Shown: in pieces, positions 47,601-58,700 of the stretch | How positions within the stretch are numbered: the stretch's first letter is position 1 | How the letters are laid out: the number at the start of each line of letters is the position of its first letter | Assembly: GCA_963969365.1 (NCBI GenBank) | Contig: OZ017754.1 | Location: 1,178,001 to 1,242,000, forward strand | From: Asterochloris sp. CNOR1 | Lineage: Eukaryota > Chlorophyta > Trebouxiophyceae > Trebouxiales > Trebouxiaceae | Direction: 5' to 3' | Length of the DNA: 64,000 nt | Position numbers and translations under genes: made by a program | Notes under the pieces: generated by a model | What the model was told of the DNA's origin: nothing | Databases searched by the model: none | The model's input: only the letters and a program-made list of their open reading frames with translations

Positions 47601-49441
47601 CAGGCAGATCTGCCAGCATACACGTGGTTGTTGACCTACATGCCGTGAGCTGTCAACCACTGTGCCTGTCCGGTCGCTGCCATGGTGCTGCATAAGGCCA
47701 CACATAAGTTTTCCTAGGCAGGCAAAGCTGTCAGTGCGCCAGCCTTTTGAAATCACACCCCGAGAGCTGCCAGACAAACGGCCGACAGTGAGCGCCTGTC
47801 AGCGGCTGTTTGGCTCAGCGATAAAGTGGGATGGCATGCAAATGGATGCAGCTGCTGCCATGGCCCTGCAGCAGGCCATGCCAACCTTTGGGATGCATGG
47901 GAAATGCTGTCGGCGCCCCAGGCAGCCTCCTAGTTGACTTTCTGAGGTCAATGTGGCCAGACTGCCTGCAAGCTGCCTAAGACATTGTGCAGGGTGGCAT
48001 GCTCACCTTGCCCAGCTTGTCTGCAGCTGCAAAGCCTGCGTACAATGCCAGCACGGCCTGCACCCCGATGTAGAGGCCGGGGACATTGAAGGTCTCAAAC
48101 ATGATCTCTGCAGTGTACTCCCTGCAGGTGCCAATGCATGAGCATGTGTGTTGACTGCTGCAGGGCAATTGCAAGGGACAGAATGTGACGGCACGCAGCC
48201 AAGGCACCGCTACATGCAGAATCCACATGCGTGGTCATGCTGTGCTTTGCAAGCGCACCTAAGTTCAGGAGGGTTCAGCGGGGGCTCTGTCAGGATGAAG
48301 TTGTGAGCTTCGGGGTCTACCCTCAGGTACCTGCAGTATATTGGCCAGAAAAAAATGAGTGCAAACTGCGCAGGCAGATAGGAAGGCACGGGCCAGACAG
48401 CTGGGAAGATTTCTGCAAGAAACTCTGCGCAAGGCAAAGCTGGAATGAAGCACCTCTGGACTCTGTGCACCACTGGACATGGTATGCATCACGCCAGTGC
48501 TCAACTGGGAGGTATGAAGCAGCTTTGTGATGAGCAGCATGCACCTCAGCATGCAGTGCTGGCCTGCTGCACTTATCCAGCTTCAGATGTAAAGTTACCT
48601 CAGGCAGCAGGGCTGATAACACTTTCTGATGCGATTTGCTCACCTCAGCAGGTGCATGAAGCAGCACATCAGCAAACAGGTGATGGAACATCTTGGGCAG
48701 ACCTGCTGGGGCAGCTCTGCAATGCAGGGCACTCACTTCAGCAGGCACTGCTGGTAAAACCTCTCCATGTGGTCCCAGTTGTCTACCTGCAGGCAGGAGG
48801 CAATGCGCTCAGAGGGCGGCACTCACGTGTGCCCATTGCCTGAGCCTTACCATGACTCAACACCAACTGCGGCACACTGCAGTCTGCACTGGCTTGGGGT
48901 CAGGGGCCAGCCCAGACCCGCATACCAGAGCTGAAGGCGTGAAACACTGAATTTTGGCATGACTGCACACCCCAGGCAGCCAGCTGACACTGCCATCAGG
49001 GCGGCTATGCTCCAAGTCAGCCCCTGCCAGACTCAGCCCAGAAGTTGCATTACAGCTTGAAAGTGTGCAGGGGACCTGCTTGCTGAGACCAAAAGACGCA
49101 CCATGCCTTGGCGGATGGGGTACATGATAGAGCGCGTGGAGGCATTGTTGAGGGCCTCATTCCCCACATGAAAGTCCAGGTCCTCCAGCCCCGTGCTGCG
49201 GCTGCCTGCTGCCCTGCCTGTGCTGCTTGGAGCCGTGATGGCTGTGGGGATGGTGAGGCTGGGCTGGCCAGACAGGAGAAAGGGGGTTGTCAGCATGTAG
49301 CAGCTCTACTGGATTGCTTTGCGTTGCAGACTGAGAGAGGTTACTGCAGACCTCAACATTGCCAGCAAAGCCCATCTTGGTGTAGCCCGTCCCGCAGTCC
49401 AGCACCACGGCAGGCTGCTGCATGTCCATTGTCAACACCAT
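44637..49441 (-). CDS. ARP3: Actin-related protein 3 (Arp2/3 complex)
   Basis: Arp3 pairs with Arp2 to nucleate branched actin filaments at membranes. Ten exons: 49352-49441, 49102-49263, 48737-48786, 48259-48330, 48007-48121, 47415-47569, 46841-46934, 46154-46327, 45514-45585 and 44637-44897. Phases agree, giving 414 residues (about 418 in animals). ATP-site loops are visible: [17 protein letters not shown] (phosphate 1), [19 protein letters not shown] (phosphate 2) and [20 protein letters not shown]. Other Arp3 hallmarks are [37 protein letters not shown] and the C-terminal [17 protein letters not shown]. Exon 2 has a Gly/Ser/Arg insert ([15 protein letters not shown]) where homologues are also variable. 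Three ATGs lie close together; MVLTMDMQQ was taken as the start. Introns around exons 3, 6 and 10 contain several exon-edge copies. Confidence 0.94.
45126..45280 (-). repeat. Two copies of the ARP3 exon 10 acceptor edge
   Basis: Read on the minus strand, the real exon starts GGTGGCTCTACGATGTTC. Copies at 45126-45168 (GGCGGCTACACCATGTTCC) and about 45245-45280 (CTGTGCAGGGCAGTTTTG) keep the acceptor and decay progressively with distance. Confidence 0.75.
47283..47400 (-). repeat. Two copies of the ARP3 exon 6 donor edge
   Basis: The real exon 6 ends at 47415 with CAGCAGCTGCTGAG before GTGAGC. Copies at 47283-47333 and 47350-47390 preserve GCAGCTGCTG and 20-30 nt of flanking exon-like sequence. 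They are spaced about 65 nt apart, giving three tandem versions. Confidence 0.75.
47652..47709 (-). repeat. Copy of the ARP3 exon 6 acceptor edge
   Basis: GTCAACCACTGTGCC and GCTGCCATGG here match GTCCACCACTGTGCC and GCTGCCATGG at the real acceptor region (47534-47590). Similarity holds for about 57 nt with few gaps. Together with the downstream copies, this exon is bracketed on both sides. Confidence 0.82.
48590..48670 (-). repeat. Two copies of the ARP3 exon 3 donor edge
   Basis: The real donor region (48730-48750, minus strand) reads GCCTGCTGAAGTGAGTGC. Copies at about 48645-48670 (ACCTGCTGAGGTGAGC) and 48590-48615 (CTGCCTGAGGTAAC) retain plausible donor sites. Confidence 0.65.
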
Positions 49442-49725
49442 GGCTGCCTGAAGCTGTGCCAAGGGCTGCTCTGCTGGCAGAGCGATCAGTCATTGCAGCT
49501 GGCAGGCACGGCTGCCTGGTGCATTACACTGCGCTTATCAGGCCACAAGTAGGACATGTGCCCCGCAAAACCTCTCCCTCCTAAGTTTTTGCCTTCTTTC
49601 AGTGCAGCAGATGACGCTGACATAACTGCTTTCAGGAACATTCCAGTGCCGGGTGCCCAATAGGCTCCGCGTCTGTGCAGAGGTGTTGACAGAAGCTGAC
49701 CTACCTGGCTCCCATCCTGCCCAGC
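49442..49725. promoter_or_regulatory. Bidirectional promoter region (ARP3 / PA200)
   Basis: Only 284 nt separate the start codons of two divergent housekeeping genes. Both core promoters and leaders must share this interval. No TATA-like element stands out. Confidence 0.45.
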
Positions 49726-52700
49726 ATGAGCCTGCTTGATGCATGGCTTCCTCCAGATCTGGCCAATCAAGTGGCTTCTGAAGAGCCATTGCGGTTCGAA
49801 GCCCTGGTGCGGTGCCTCCAAGATGACTGGCAGCGCAACAAGGACGCCATGGCCATGTTCAAGTGGCTATCGTTGCTGCAGCCGTGAGCTGATAATCTTG
49901 GACTCAACGCTGTATTGCACAAACTGGTACTGCTTCAGCTCAAAGCGCAGCGCTTTGCAGTGCAGCCCTTCTTGGAGCTTCTAAAGGACACCTGAGCCAT
50001 GTCTCCTAAGCCGTGCCTCCAAAGCCCAACTGCTGTTCATGGAGCTGTGCCCCTCAAAGCTGTGAAGCATGCATTCCATGTTGATTGTGCAGGTTCCTCA
50101 ACCCAAAGGCAGAGTATGGCAAGGACGCCATTGATTCGTTGGTCAATATCATGTTCGAGATGCTCTTTGCCTCAGCAGACAATGTGGCCACCCAGGTGTG
50201 CTGCTCAGCTGTCTCAAGTCTGCTGGCCACCCCTCAGGGTGTGCACATGCTCTGAGACCTTTTCTTGTCACTATAAATGGGCATGCTTGCTGGCTTTGGG
50301 GCTTTTGTGTGCTCAGTCAGTGTGACTGCCATCTGGTGTGCAACGCCGTCACTTCCATATGACCAAACTGCCCAGAGCTGAACTCAGGCGTGGCTGCTCA
50401 CTCCTAAGGTCTCATGATACTCCACCTGCAGTCCCGATGGGGGTCCACCCTGGCAAGAATCCTGCGGCTGTGGCGCAAGCGCATCTCAGTCTCTGTGGCC
50501 TGGAGGCCCCTGTACGACCATGCCCTGAGGTCCTGGCGCACCCAGGAAACAAGCTATGAGGGTGAGATGGGTCCTAGGTCCTTTGAGTTTCAGGAGCTGG
50601 ACTTCAAGAAGACATTTTGGGCGTGTCCCCATCAGGCTTCAAGAAAGCTTTCTCTCCTCTGAATAGGCAGTGGCACCACCTGCTCCGCAGGCCCCCCACC
50701 CTTGCAGCACAGTGGCCCCCTTCATTTTCTCAGGCATGTGCTCAACAGTTGCTCACCAGCAAAGCAGACACTTTGCGAAGAGGTCTGCTGCCTGCCCCAC
50801 CGGGACACAGCCTTTGCAGCTCATCAGCTGGAGTGCCTGACATGGCTCGCAACTTGTTCACTGACTGAGACATAACCAGGACTCATGCTGCCTGCATGTC
50901 AGCATGAGTGCCTTTCCACTGCTGCTGAGCATGGTGCCGCGCTGCTGCACGATCTATGATGTATGGCTGCCTGACAGGGCAAGACCGCGCAGTTGCTGCT
51001 GACAAGAGGCCTGACTCTGACTGCTTGGTCTGAGCTCACCAGAGGTTTGTGCTGTGGCAGCTCCCGTCAAGCATGGCACCCCGCTGCACCTGGCTGCACT
51101 GGTGCAGTACCCATCGATCATGGCACCTCTGTGCATCTGTCTGCCAAGTAGCTGCAGCCAGCAGGGGCCTACGCAGCTGCAGAGCCCTTCATACCCTGGA
51201 CTCACTAGTGCATAAACAGTCCACAGTACCTTCCTCTCATTCAAGGCTCCTCCTGCTGCAGGGCCCATGATATCCGGCAACCGCGCCAACGCGCTGCGGA
51301 ATGTGGTGCACCGCAGCAGGCGCTTCATGCCTTCTGGGACGGTGCAGGACATCTGGAGCAGCTTCAGGCCCCTGCTTCAGGACACCAACAAAATTGATGC
51401 GCAGGAGGTGGGCTGCCAGCTCTCTGTGCACATCTTGTGCACGTATCCAGAGCTGCCGTCTTTTGGGCAAAGAGCAGCTGATATAGGCATGTCTGCCTTC
51501 GCGGTTGGCATTCAGCATGTGCACAAAAAGAATACTGCTTCACACAGGCTTGCTCGTGCTGGTGGCGAGTGCCTGCTCGCTATGCGCAGGCTTCTTGCTA
51601 GCTGTAACTGATTTTGCCCACGCAGGCCATACACAGTTTGTTGGACGGCAATTTCTTCGTTAAGGTGGCAAGCAGGCTTGGTACGACAATGCTGGAAATT
51701 GAGGGGAGGCTTCTCTTTGAGCATACAGGCCTCTGCACCGGATGTCATTTCCCCGAAAGGAGCTTGCAGTCTGCAGGCTGGGCGGTGAATGTGCATGACT
51801 CTGAAAAGGGCCTCCTGCAAGAGCACAGCCCAGCGTTGCAGAAAATTGGCAAGCTTCTCCTGATAGGTCCCGTGTTGAGTGCAGGCTTCTGGGCTGTGGA
51901 TGGGCATGCTTCTGCCCGACAATGTGTTGAAAACATGACGGACTGCAACTGTCTTGTGCATTGCAGCACTCAGGCTTTGGCCCCGAGCGAAGAAGAGCCA
52001 GTTGCTGTGTGCTGGTGCCAGGCTGGCTGTGCATGTTGTTGCCACCAGGGCCCCCGCGCAAAGAGCACCTGCATCAGAATGGCAGGGCTGTGCTGCAGGC
52101 CCTGGTCTGGGCGTGCATCTTGCTGCCCACCCAGACCACTTACATATGGCAGCACTGCAGCGGTCCCTGTATTGTGGCACCCAGGCTTGGCATCGCGCTC
52201 ACAGCAATGTCTTGCCGCCTGCAGGCACTAGGCTGGATGTGCATGTTTCTGCCCACCCAGGCCATCCACAAAGGGGACAGCATGGACTGGAACAGCCTGG
52301 TCAGCGATGCCTTGCTGCTGCTGGAAGCAGATGAGCAGAACCAGTTCTGGAAGAGCATGTGGATCAGCATCCTGGCGCGTCTGGCCAAGCATGACCACCA
52401 AGGTGTGTTGCAGGTTTTGCCTTCTTGAGTGGCGATGCATGACCGGGCTAGGCGCAGACCCTCACCTGCCTGGCCAAGCACAACCACCAAGGTGTGCTGC
52501 AGGTGTTGCCCTCTGTGCTCTGTCTTGCATGGGAATGTGCGGGCTGGGGAAATGCAAGGTTCTTGGAACCCCTGACCAAGAACATGACAACTGCATGGGG
52601 CAGTCACAAGACGTGGCTGCAACCTGACTTGACCCCAGCTTTGCAGTGCTTTGTGTCACAGGAATCAGTTGCATCTGCTGGGCAGCACTGGGTGTCACTG

Positions 52701-55700
52701 TCAGCTTTGCTGCCCGTGCAGGATTGATCAAATGGCAGGACCACCTGCCACGACTGTTCACACAGATCAACTGGGCCTTCTCAGTGCCAGTGGGATCTTC
52801 CACTGCTCAGTCCCCTCTGGGTGAGCAGACAGCCTATGCTTACTCACATTGAAATGTGTTCGTGGCCCAGGCCAGGCTGTGGGACTGCTGCTGTTTCTCC
52901 AGTGTGTGCTGGTGCTAAAACACATCAGCAGCTGTTGCCCTTGAACGGAAAAGATGCTGTTGTGTGCACCAGCACGCCAGCAGCCAGTGAGTTTGCATCT
53001 TGTTGCCTGCAGCGCTGAGCTGTTACAATGCTCTGTACTTACTGGACTAGTGTTGGCAATGGCTGCGTGGCAGCTTGCTTGAGGCATATGCCTACTTCTG
53101 ATGATGCACTTGCAGCGCGTAACCCCAGCGGCATGGTGGCAGCTGCCTTCTCAGCAGAAGTGCGACCAATCAGCTCAGTGGGAGCCAAGCTCATTGTCTA
53201 CCTGGTTGGCTTGATGCCAGCCGCAGGTCTCAAGCAGGTGCAGTCCTGTTTATGCTGCACTGACTGCATCCAGTGGCCTGATGCCAGCCTTAGGGTGCAG
53301 CAGATCTCCCACAGCCAGACGCTGCACCATGGCCTGCAGACCTGCATACGCGGTGCTTCAGGTGGCTCCATGTGAGCAGGGCTCAAACAGGGCAGTCCCT
53401 TTGTCTATGCTGCACTCAATGTCTCAGAACTTTTACAACAAACAACACCCTCGATGCTGCTGCTGGTGTAGCTGTCATGATGGCACGTCAGCATCAGGCA
53501 TGGGGCCCAGCAAATGTGAGCAGGAATGCATGCAGGTGCTGAGCAGCGGCAGCGTGGAGCAGGCAGGGGCTACTGCTCTGCTTGCGGGGCAGGCAGAGTC
53601 TGTGCCCAGCACTGCAGGAGAAAAGAAAGGCGAGCAGGATGCAGTTCTGCTGCAGCTGGGGCAGCTGGTGGATCTACTGGAGCAGTACTTCCACCCCAGC
53701 AATGAGGGCAGGTTAGTTGAGTGCTTGTGTGCATTTCTGTCCTATGAAACGGGGTGGTGAGGCTGGGCATGCACTACTCCAGCCTGGTTTGGTCAGCTCA
53801 GCGCTGAGGGCTAGCTGTCTGAAGCTTGCTGCAGCTTCCCAATGTCCGCCCAGCTCAGAGGTCTGGAGGGGCTTGGTTTGCCCTGATTGGCATGATGCTG
53901 GTTGCTTTATTGCTGTGCAAAGCAATGAGGTTTGATGGGGCAGCACTGATCCAGCTGCCGCGTGCTGCCTTGGGCTATAGTTCATTGTGATCAAGGGACA
54001 GGGGGCCTGCATCTTGCAGCAGCCTGGTGCTGCTGACTTCCATATGATTATGTCTGCTCTCTTGCTTTCTGCACCAAGGGTCCAATGCTGCTGCTGCTTA
54101 GCAACGATTGACAATCATTTACACAACAGCAGCCTGCCTGAGCAAGAGCTGCCACGAGTTGAGGATGATGCAAATGCAGGTGGACCAAGTTCCTGCAAAA
54201 GTTTCTGTCAGGATTGTGCAAGCACCTGATGAAACGTCTCCAGTTTGAGAACAGCAAGAGGGATGGCAGCAGCAATGACAGGCCCTTGCGGGCACCCCTG
54301 GGGCGCGAGCTGCAGCGCAGACTGGCCAAGGTCATCCTGCGCATGGCTGACAAGGCACAGTTCAGCAAGGTGAGGCATATCATGCTATACACATAAAGAC
54401 TGCATGCATCTCCCTAAACAGCATGATTGAGCTTAGTGAACCATGGGGGCACCCCTTCACAGAGCATGCACTTGGGCCTGCCAGCGCCATTTGTCTGTGA
54501 TGTGTGCGCCACAAGTCAAGCAATGATGGGCATGTGTGGCTCTGTGTCCTCCACTTGTCAACTGCCTGCAAAAGTCTTGCTGTTGCTGCTGACAGAGGCG
54601 TCTGGCACCAGAGCCAATGGAAGGTGCTGACCGTAAGGGCGCTGAGAATGCACTGATGGAGTCAGCGTGGGGGCTCAAGACTGTCTGCCCTGCAGGACAA
54701 TGACATGGCCATTGCTGCCTGCTCAGCCATGAGCATCATGGCCTACCTGGCACCAGATCTTGTGGTACCACTGGTGCAGGACAGATTCCAGGTGCGCAGC
54801 ATGACATTCCGCCTCTGTCTGTGTGGACTGGGTGCTGATGCTTGAGTACCTGCCTTCTGGCTGTTACAGAGGGAGTGTGCTCACCTTATGCCATACTCCA
54901 TGGCTGCTCATGCTTGAGCTGCTGTACCCTGCGGCCTTGTCACACAGGGCTGCTGCTGAGTAAGCTGCTGCCCTTTTACTATAGCAGACCTGCTGTGCGT
55001 TTTCGTCTATGTGGCTGGGGTTAGCAGACCAAAGAGCCCCTGCCCTCTGCAGGGTGCTCTTGAGAATGTCACAGCTGCCCACCAGCTGGTCAGCGCCATT
55101 CACACCCTGGGCCTCTGCGTGCGGCCTCTGCTCGTGTCTGGCTGTCTGCTGGCCCCAGACAGAGCCGACGGCGCAGGCATGGCTGCGTACGAGGATAAGG
55201 TATGGCCCTAGTTGTTTCAACCACGTCATGCTGAGGATGTAGTACAAGAGATCGTGGTACGCAGCGCACTGACTACTCCCAGCTCCTGTCAGTGAAAAGA
55301 TGCTACAGAACAGCTGGGTCAGCTCTTCTGCACATGGCTGTGTGCACAAGCAGCGCAAGGCCTCTCTCCTCACCAGTCATCTGGCATTGGCTGTCATGCA
55401 TGCTGCATCCCTCCTCAAGCGTGGTGGGGATCAGGCAAACACTCCATGCCATGTGGCAGTTCTGTGCCCTGTCTGACGACATGCCCGGATGCAGCTTGCA
55501 CCCATGCATTTGAAGAGGACGAGGGGGGGATTTTGTGGCTGGGACCATGGTGCAGACCTCAGTGTGTGCTGTGCTTTGCTGCGCTGAGGTGCCCATGCAC
55601 CTGCAGGTGATGGCAGGGGAGTTCGTAGCTGGCGCAATGATGGCAACCCTCCCTGCCATTGATGCAAATGACCCCCCCAAGACATTGGCTTCCTTCCGCT

Positions 55701-58700
55701 TCTACTGCATGGTGCTCTCGTCTGTGGGGACGCTGCAGGTGAGCTGGTGCTGCTTGCTTTGCCCAGCCCTGTTACTCTCATGAACTCCATGTGGGAGATG
55801 AGCCACAGGTATGCAGTCTTGGCCTCTGTGGGAACGCTGCAGATGAGTCAGAGAAGGGACGCAACCCACTTGCATGTGGGTGCTTCTTCTGGCAGCAGAT
55901 GAGCTGACCGTGGCCTGCCTGCTGCAAGTCCTGCTGCTGCCCTGCACCTCCACCCCATTGCTCTCGGTCGACCAGCACAGAGCGGCCTGGCTCTAGCGCT
56001 GGTTTGGGCGCTCGCTTGTGGCCACACTTGTACAAGGAACAGAAGTGCTCATGTAGAAGCAAGATGAGGCAGTTGATCCGCAAGCTGGGACCTGGTCGAG
56101 ATGCCCCTGGATGCAACAACATGAGTGCAGGCAGCCTTGCCACCATGCAGGCCTCTGACAAGCTGCACCCTGCTGTGCACAGGAGGCCTGCTGAACCGCC
56201 GCTCTGCAGGCTCAAGCCTGCCACTGACGCAGTGACTGCACTCCCTCCAGGCAGGGCATGGTGGGCTCCCTCTGGATGCAGAGGAGTGGGTGGAGGGCCT
56301 CCTCAGCCGCATCTTTGTCATTCTCAGCAACCTGGAGTCCCCTGAGACCCGCGGCGACCACGCCAGCAACCAGGGCAACCTGATGACGGGGAACTCCCTG
56401 GACCACGCATCCTTCCTGCTGGAGGGGAACAGCATGTTCAGGTGGGAAGGGAGCCGCAGCCTCATATCTGCGTCTTTTGGGGTCCTGCTGCAGAGCAGCA
56501 GCATCTTAAGGTCGGGCTGCTAAAGCCTATGCCAGGGCTTGCTCCTGATGCTCAGCTGGGGCAATCTTCAACGGGGGCACTTGGCTGTTCCCACTGGAAG
56601 GAGATATCAGGATTAGGTGAGGCATCAGGGGCATGTGCTGGCTGTAAGGCAACACAGGCTCGTGTAACACCGATTCGTGTCTCCTGTCTGCTGGCGGAGG
56701 GTGAGAAGTTCAGGCTGTGGGAGTTATCCCCATCCTGCCAGGAGTCAGGTCAAACGCATGTCTGACTTAGGGGTCAGCCAGGGGAAGCACACCTGCCGGA
56801 CAGTGAGCAGCCCCACTACCCACTCTCGTGTGCATTCACAGAGAGAGTGAACATCTCTTGACTCAAGGTTGCTGCGGTGCACATCATGGCCGTGACTGCT
56901 GCCAGGCACTGAGCGGCCCACTGCCCTGGTCCTGCTGGATGGTTCAACAGGGCATTCATGCCTGCCTGGCGGGCGCTCAGCCCACCCCTGCGGGGCGAGT
57001 GGTGGTGCTGGGTTGTAGCAAGGCGCTGCCCTGCAGGCCACCAGTGTAGCATTAGCTGACCAACCTGCCCCCACACCAGCAGCCATGGCCTGTGCAGGTC
57101 CTCAGCTGGAGCTTTGTGCCTTACATGCACTGCTGTTTGCCAGTCTTTACACAGACTTTTAGCAAATGACCATCAGGCATGGTGCTTGCCTTATGCAGGG
57201 CACTGACCGCCTTCAGTCAGCGACAGCGTTTCGTACCTGCCCTGCAGGCCACTGGTGGAGCTGTTGTTTGCACGCCTGCCGCCCGGCCTGCAGCGTGTTG
57301 CCATGAAGCACGTGACCCGCTTCATGCTGGGCACCACCATGCCCTCAGTCAGCAACGAGGCCTCCCTCATCTGCAATGCGGCGGCCTGGGCTGCCCCTGA
57401 GGCAGCTGGGGAGCTCATGCTGGAGCCGATGATGCAGAGGATTGAGGAGGAGCTGTCTCACAGTGGCGGCGGCGGGGCCAGGCTGTCTAAGGCGAGTCCC
57501 CCGGGGTCTGTTGGGAGGGTCCCCTGCAAGGAGCCAGGCACCCAAGTGCTGTTGCACAGCGGTCTCCACCTGTGCAGAGTTGCTGCAGAGCAGGTGTAGG
57601 GCGACAGGGCTGTCCAAGGCAGGTGTGACCCTGGCTGCTGCTTCCCAAGGTGCAGAGATCTGAAGACGGGGTGTCTCAGGGCAAACACAAGGTTGTCAGA
57701 CTGTCAGTGAGTTGGCACCTGGACGCTGCTGCACAGCTGTCTGACGCCTGGCTGCCAGTGACTGGGGGTGTCCGTGGTATTTTGTTGCCTGGTCCCTCAG
57801 GCATAGACACTAGACCGATGTCAGTGCAAGCTACTGCCGGTCTGCTGCTGCCCACTCTCTTTGTCGTGCTGCCAGAGAGGCAGGCTGCTGCTGCCAGTGC
57901 CCATACCTGTGCTCCTCCTCCTGACACCCGGCTTCCCAAGCAAGCCTGCTTGCCCAGCTCCCAGCACCATTGGAGAGTCTGCACAGATTGCTGTGATTCT
58001 CTGATCAGCTTATATCATTTCCAAAGATTGCTTCTCATTTATCTGTGGCAGTGCAGGGCGAGAATGCCAAAGGTTGCTTTCATACCAGTTTGAGGAGCTC
58101 AGCAGCTTTGCAGATGATGGTCGCCACCGGCCTGCGCACATGATAGTTCTGACCGGGCACCCTGCTTATTCATGCAGGTTCAGGAGGGAGCCCTGGACTG
58201 GCTGCTGAGCGTGCTGTCAGCCACAGTGATGCACATTGGTCCCCAGCTGCTGCCCTACAAGCAGCGCCTCAAAGCCCTGCTTGACGCGTTCTTTGCGCTG
58301 CCGTCCAAGGTGAGCCCGCATCAGGCGTCACTGTCTGTCTGGCAACTTTTGGTACTGGACTTGGCAAGTCTGCCCAACAGCAGACAGAAGCAGCTGCTAC
58401 CACCTAGGTTGACAGCCAGGCAGGTGCTGAGGGGTCAGTGCACGCCTTCTGAGCTGCAGGCCAGCCTTGCGCATACCATGTCTTTCTCTGCGCCTGCAAA
58501 CCCTACTAGTGCAGTTCTGGGGGGTTCTCGCAGCTTGTGTTTTGCCTGGAGAAGTTGCACTGGGGGACCCACAAGTGTGCTCTGCTACTGCTGTGGGCAT
58601 CATCTTGCCTGGACCTGTGCCAGCTGGACCAGCTGTGCTGCGACAGGCAGCAGCAGCCTCCTTGGCTGCTGTAGCCCTTGCATGCAGCACTGGTCAACCA

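Noticed and set aside
51614-51700. A PA200 exon beginning PTQAIHSLLDG
   Set aside because: Exon 4 joins exon 5 (52225) in phase with continuous homology to plant PA200; this stretch matches only the first codons and then diverges.
57650-57700. A small extra PA200 exon encoding RSEDGVSQGKHK
   Set aside because: Possible by splice sites, but exon 14 joins exon 15 directly with correct phase and homology; its donor (GTTGTC) is weak.
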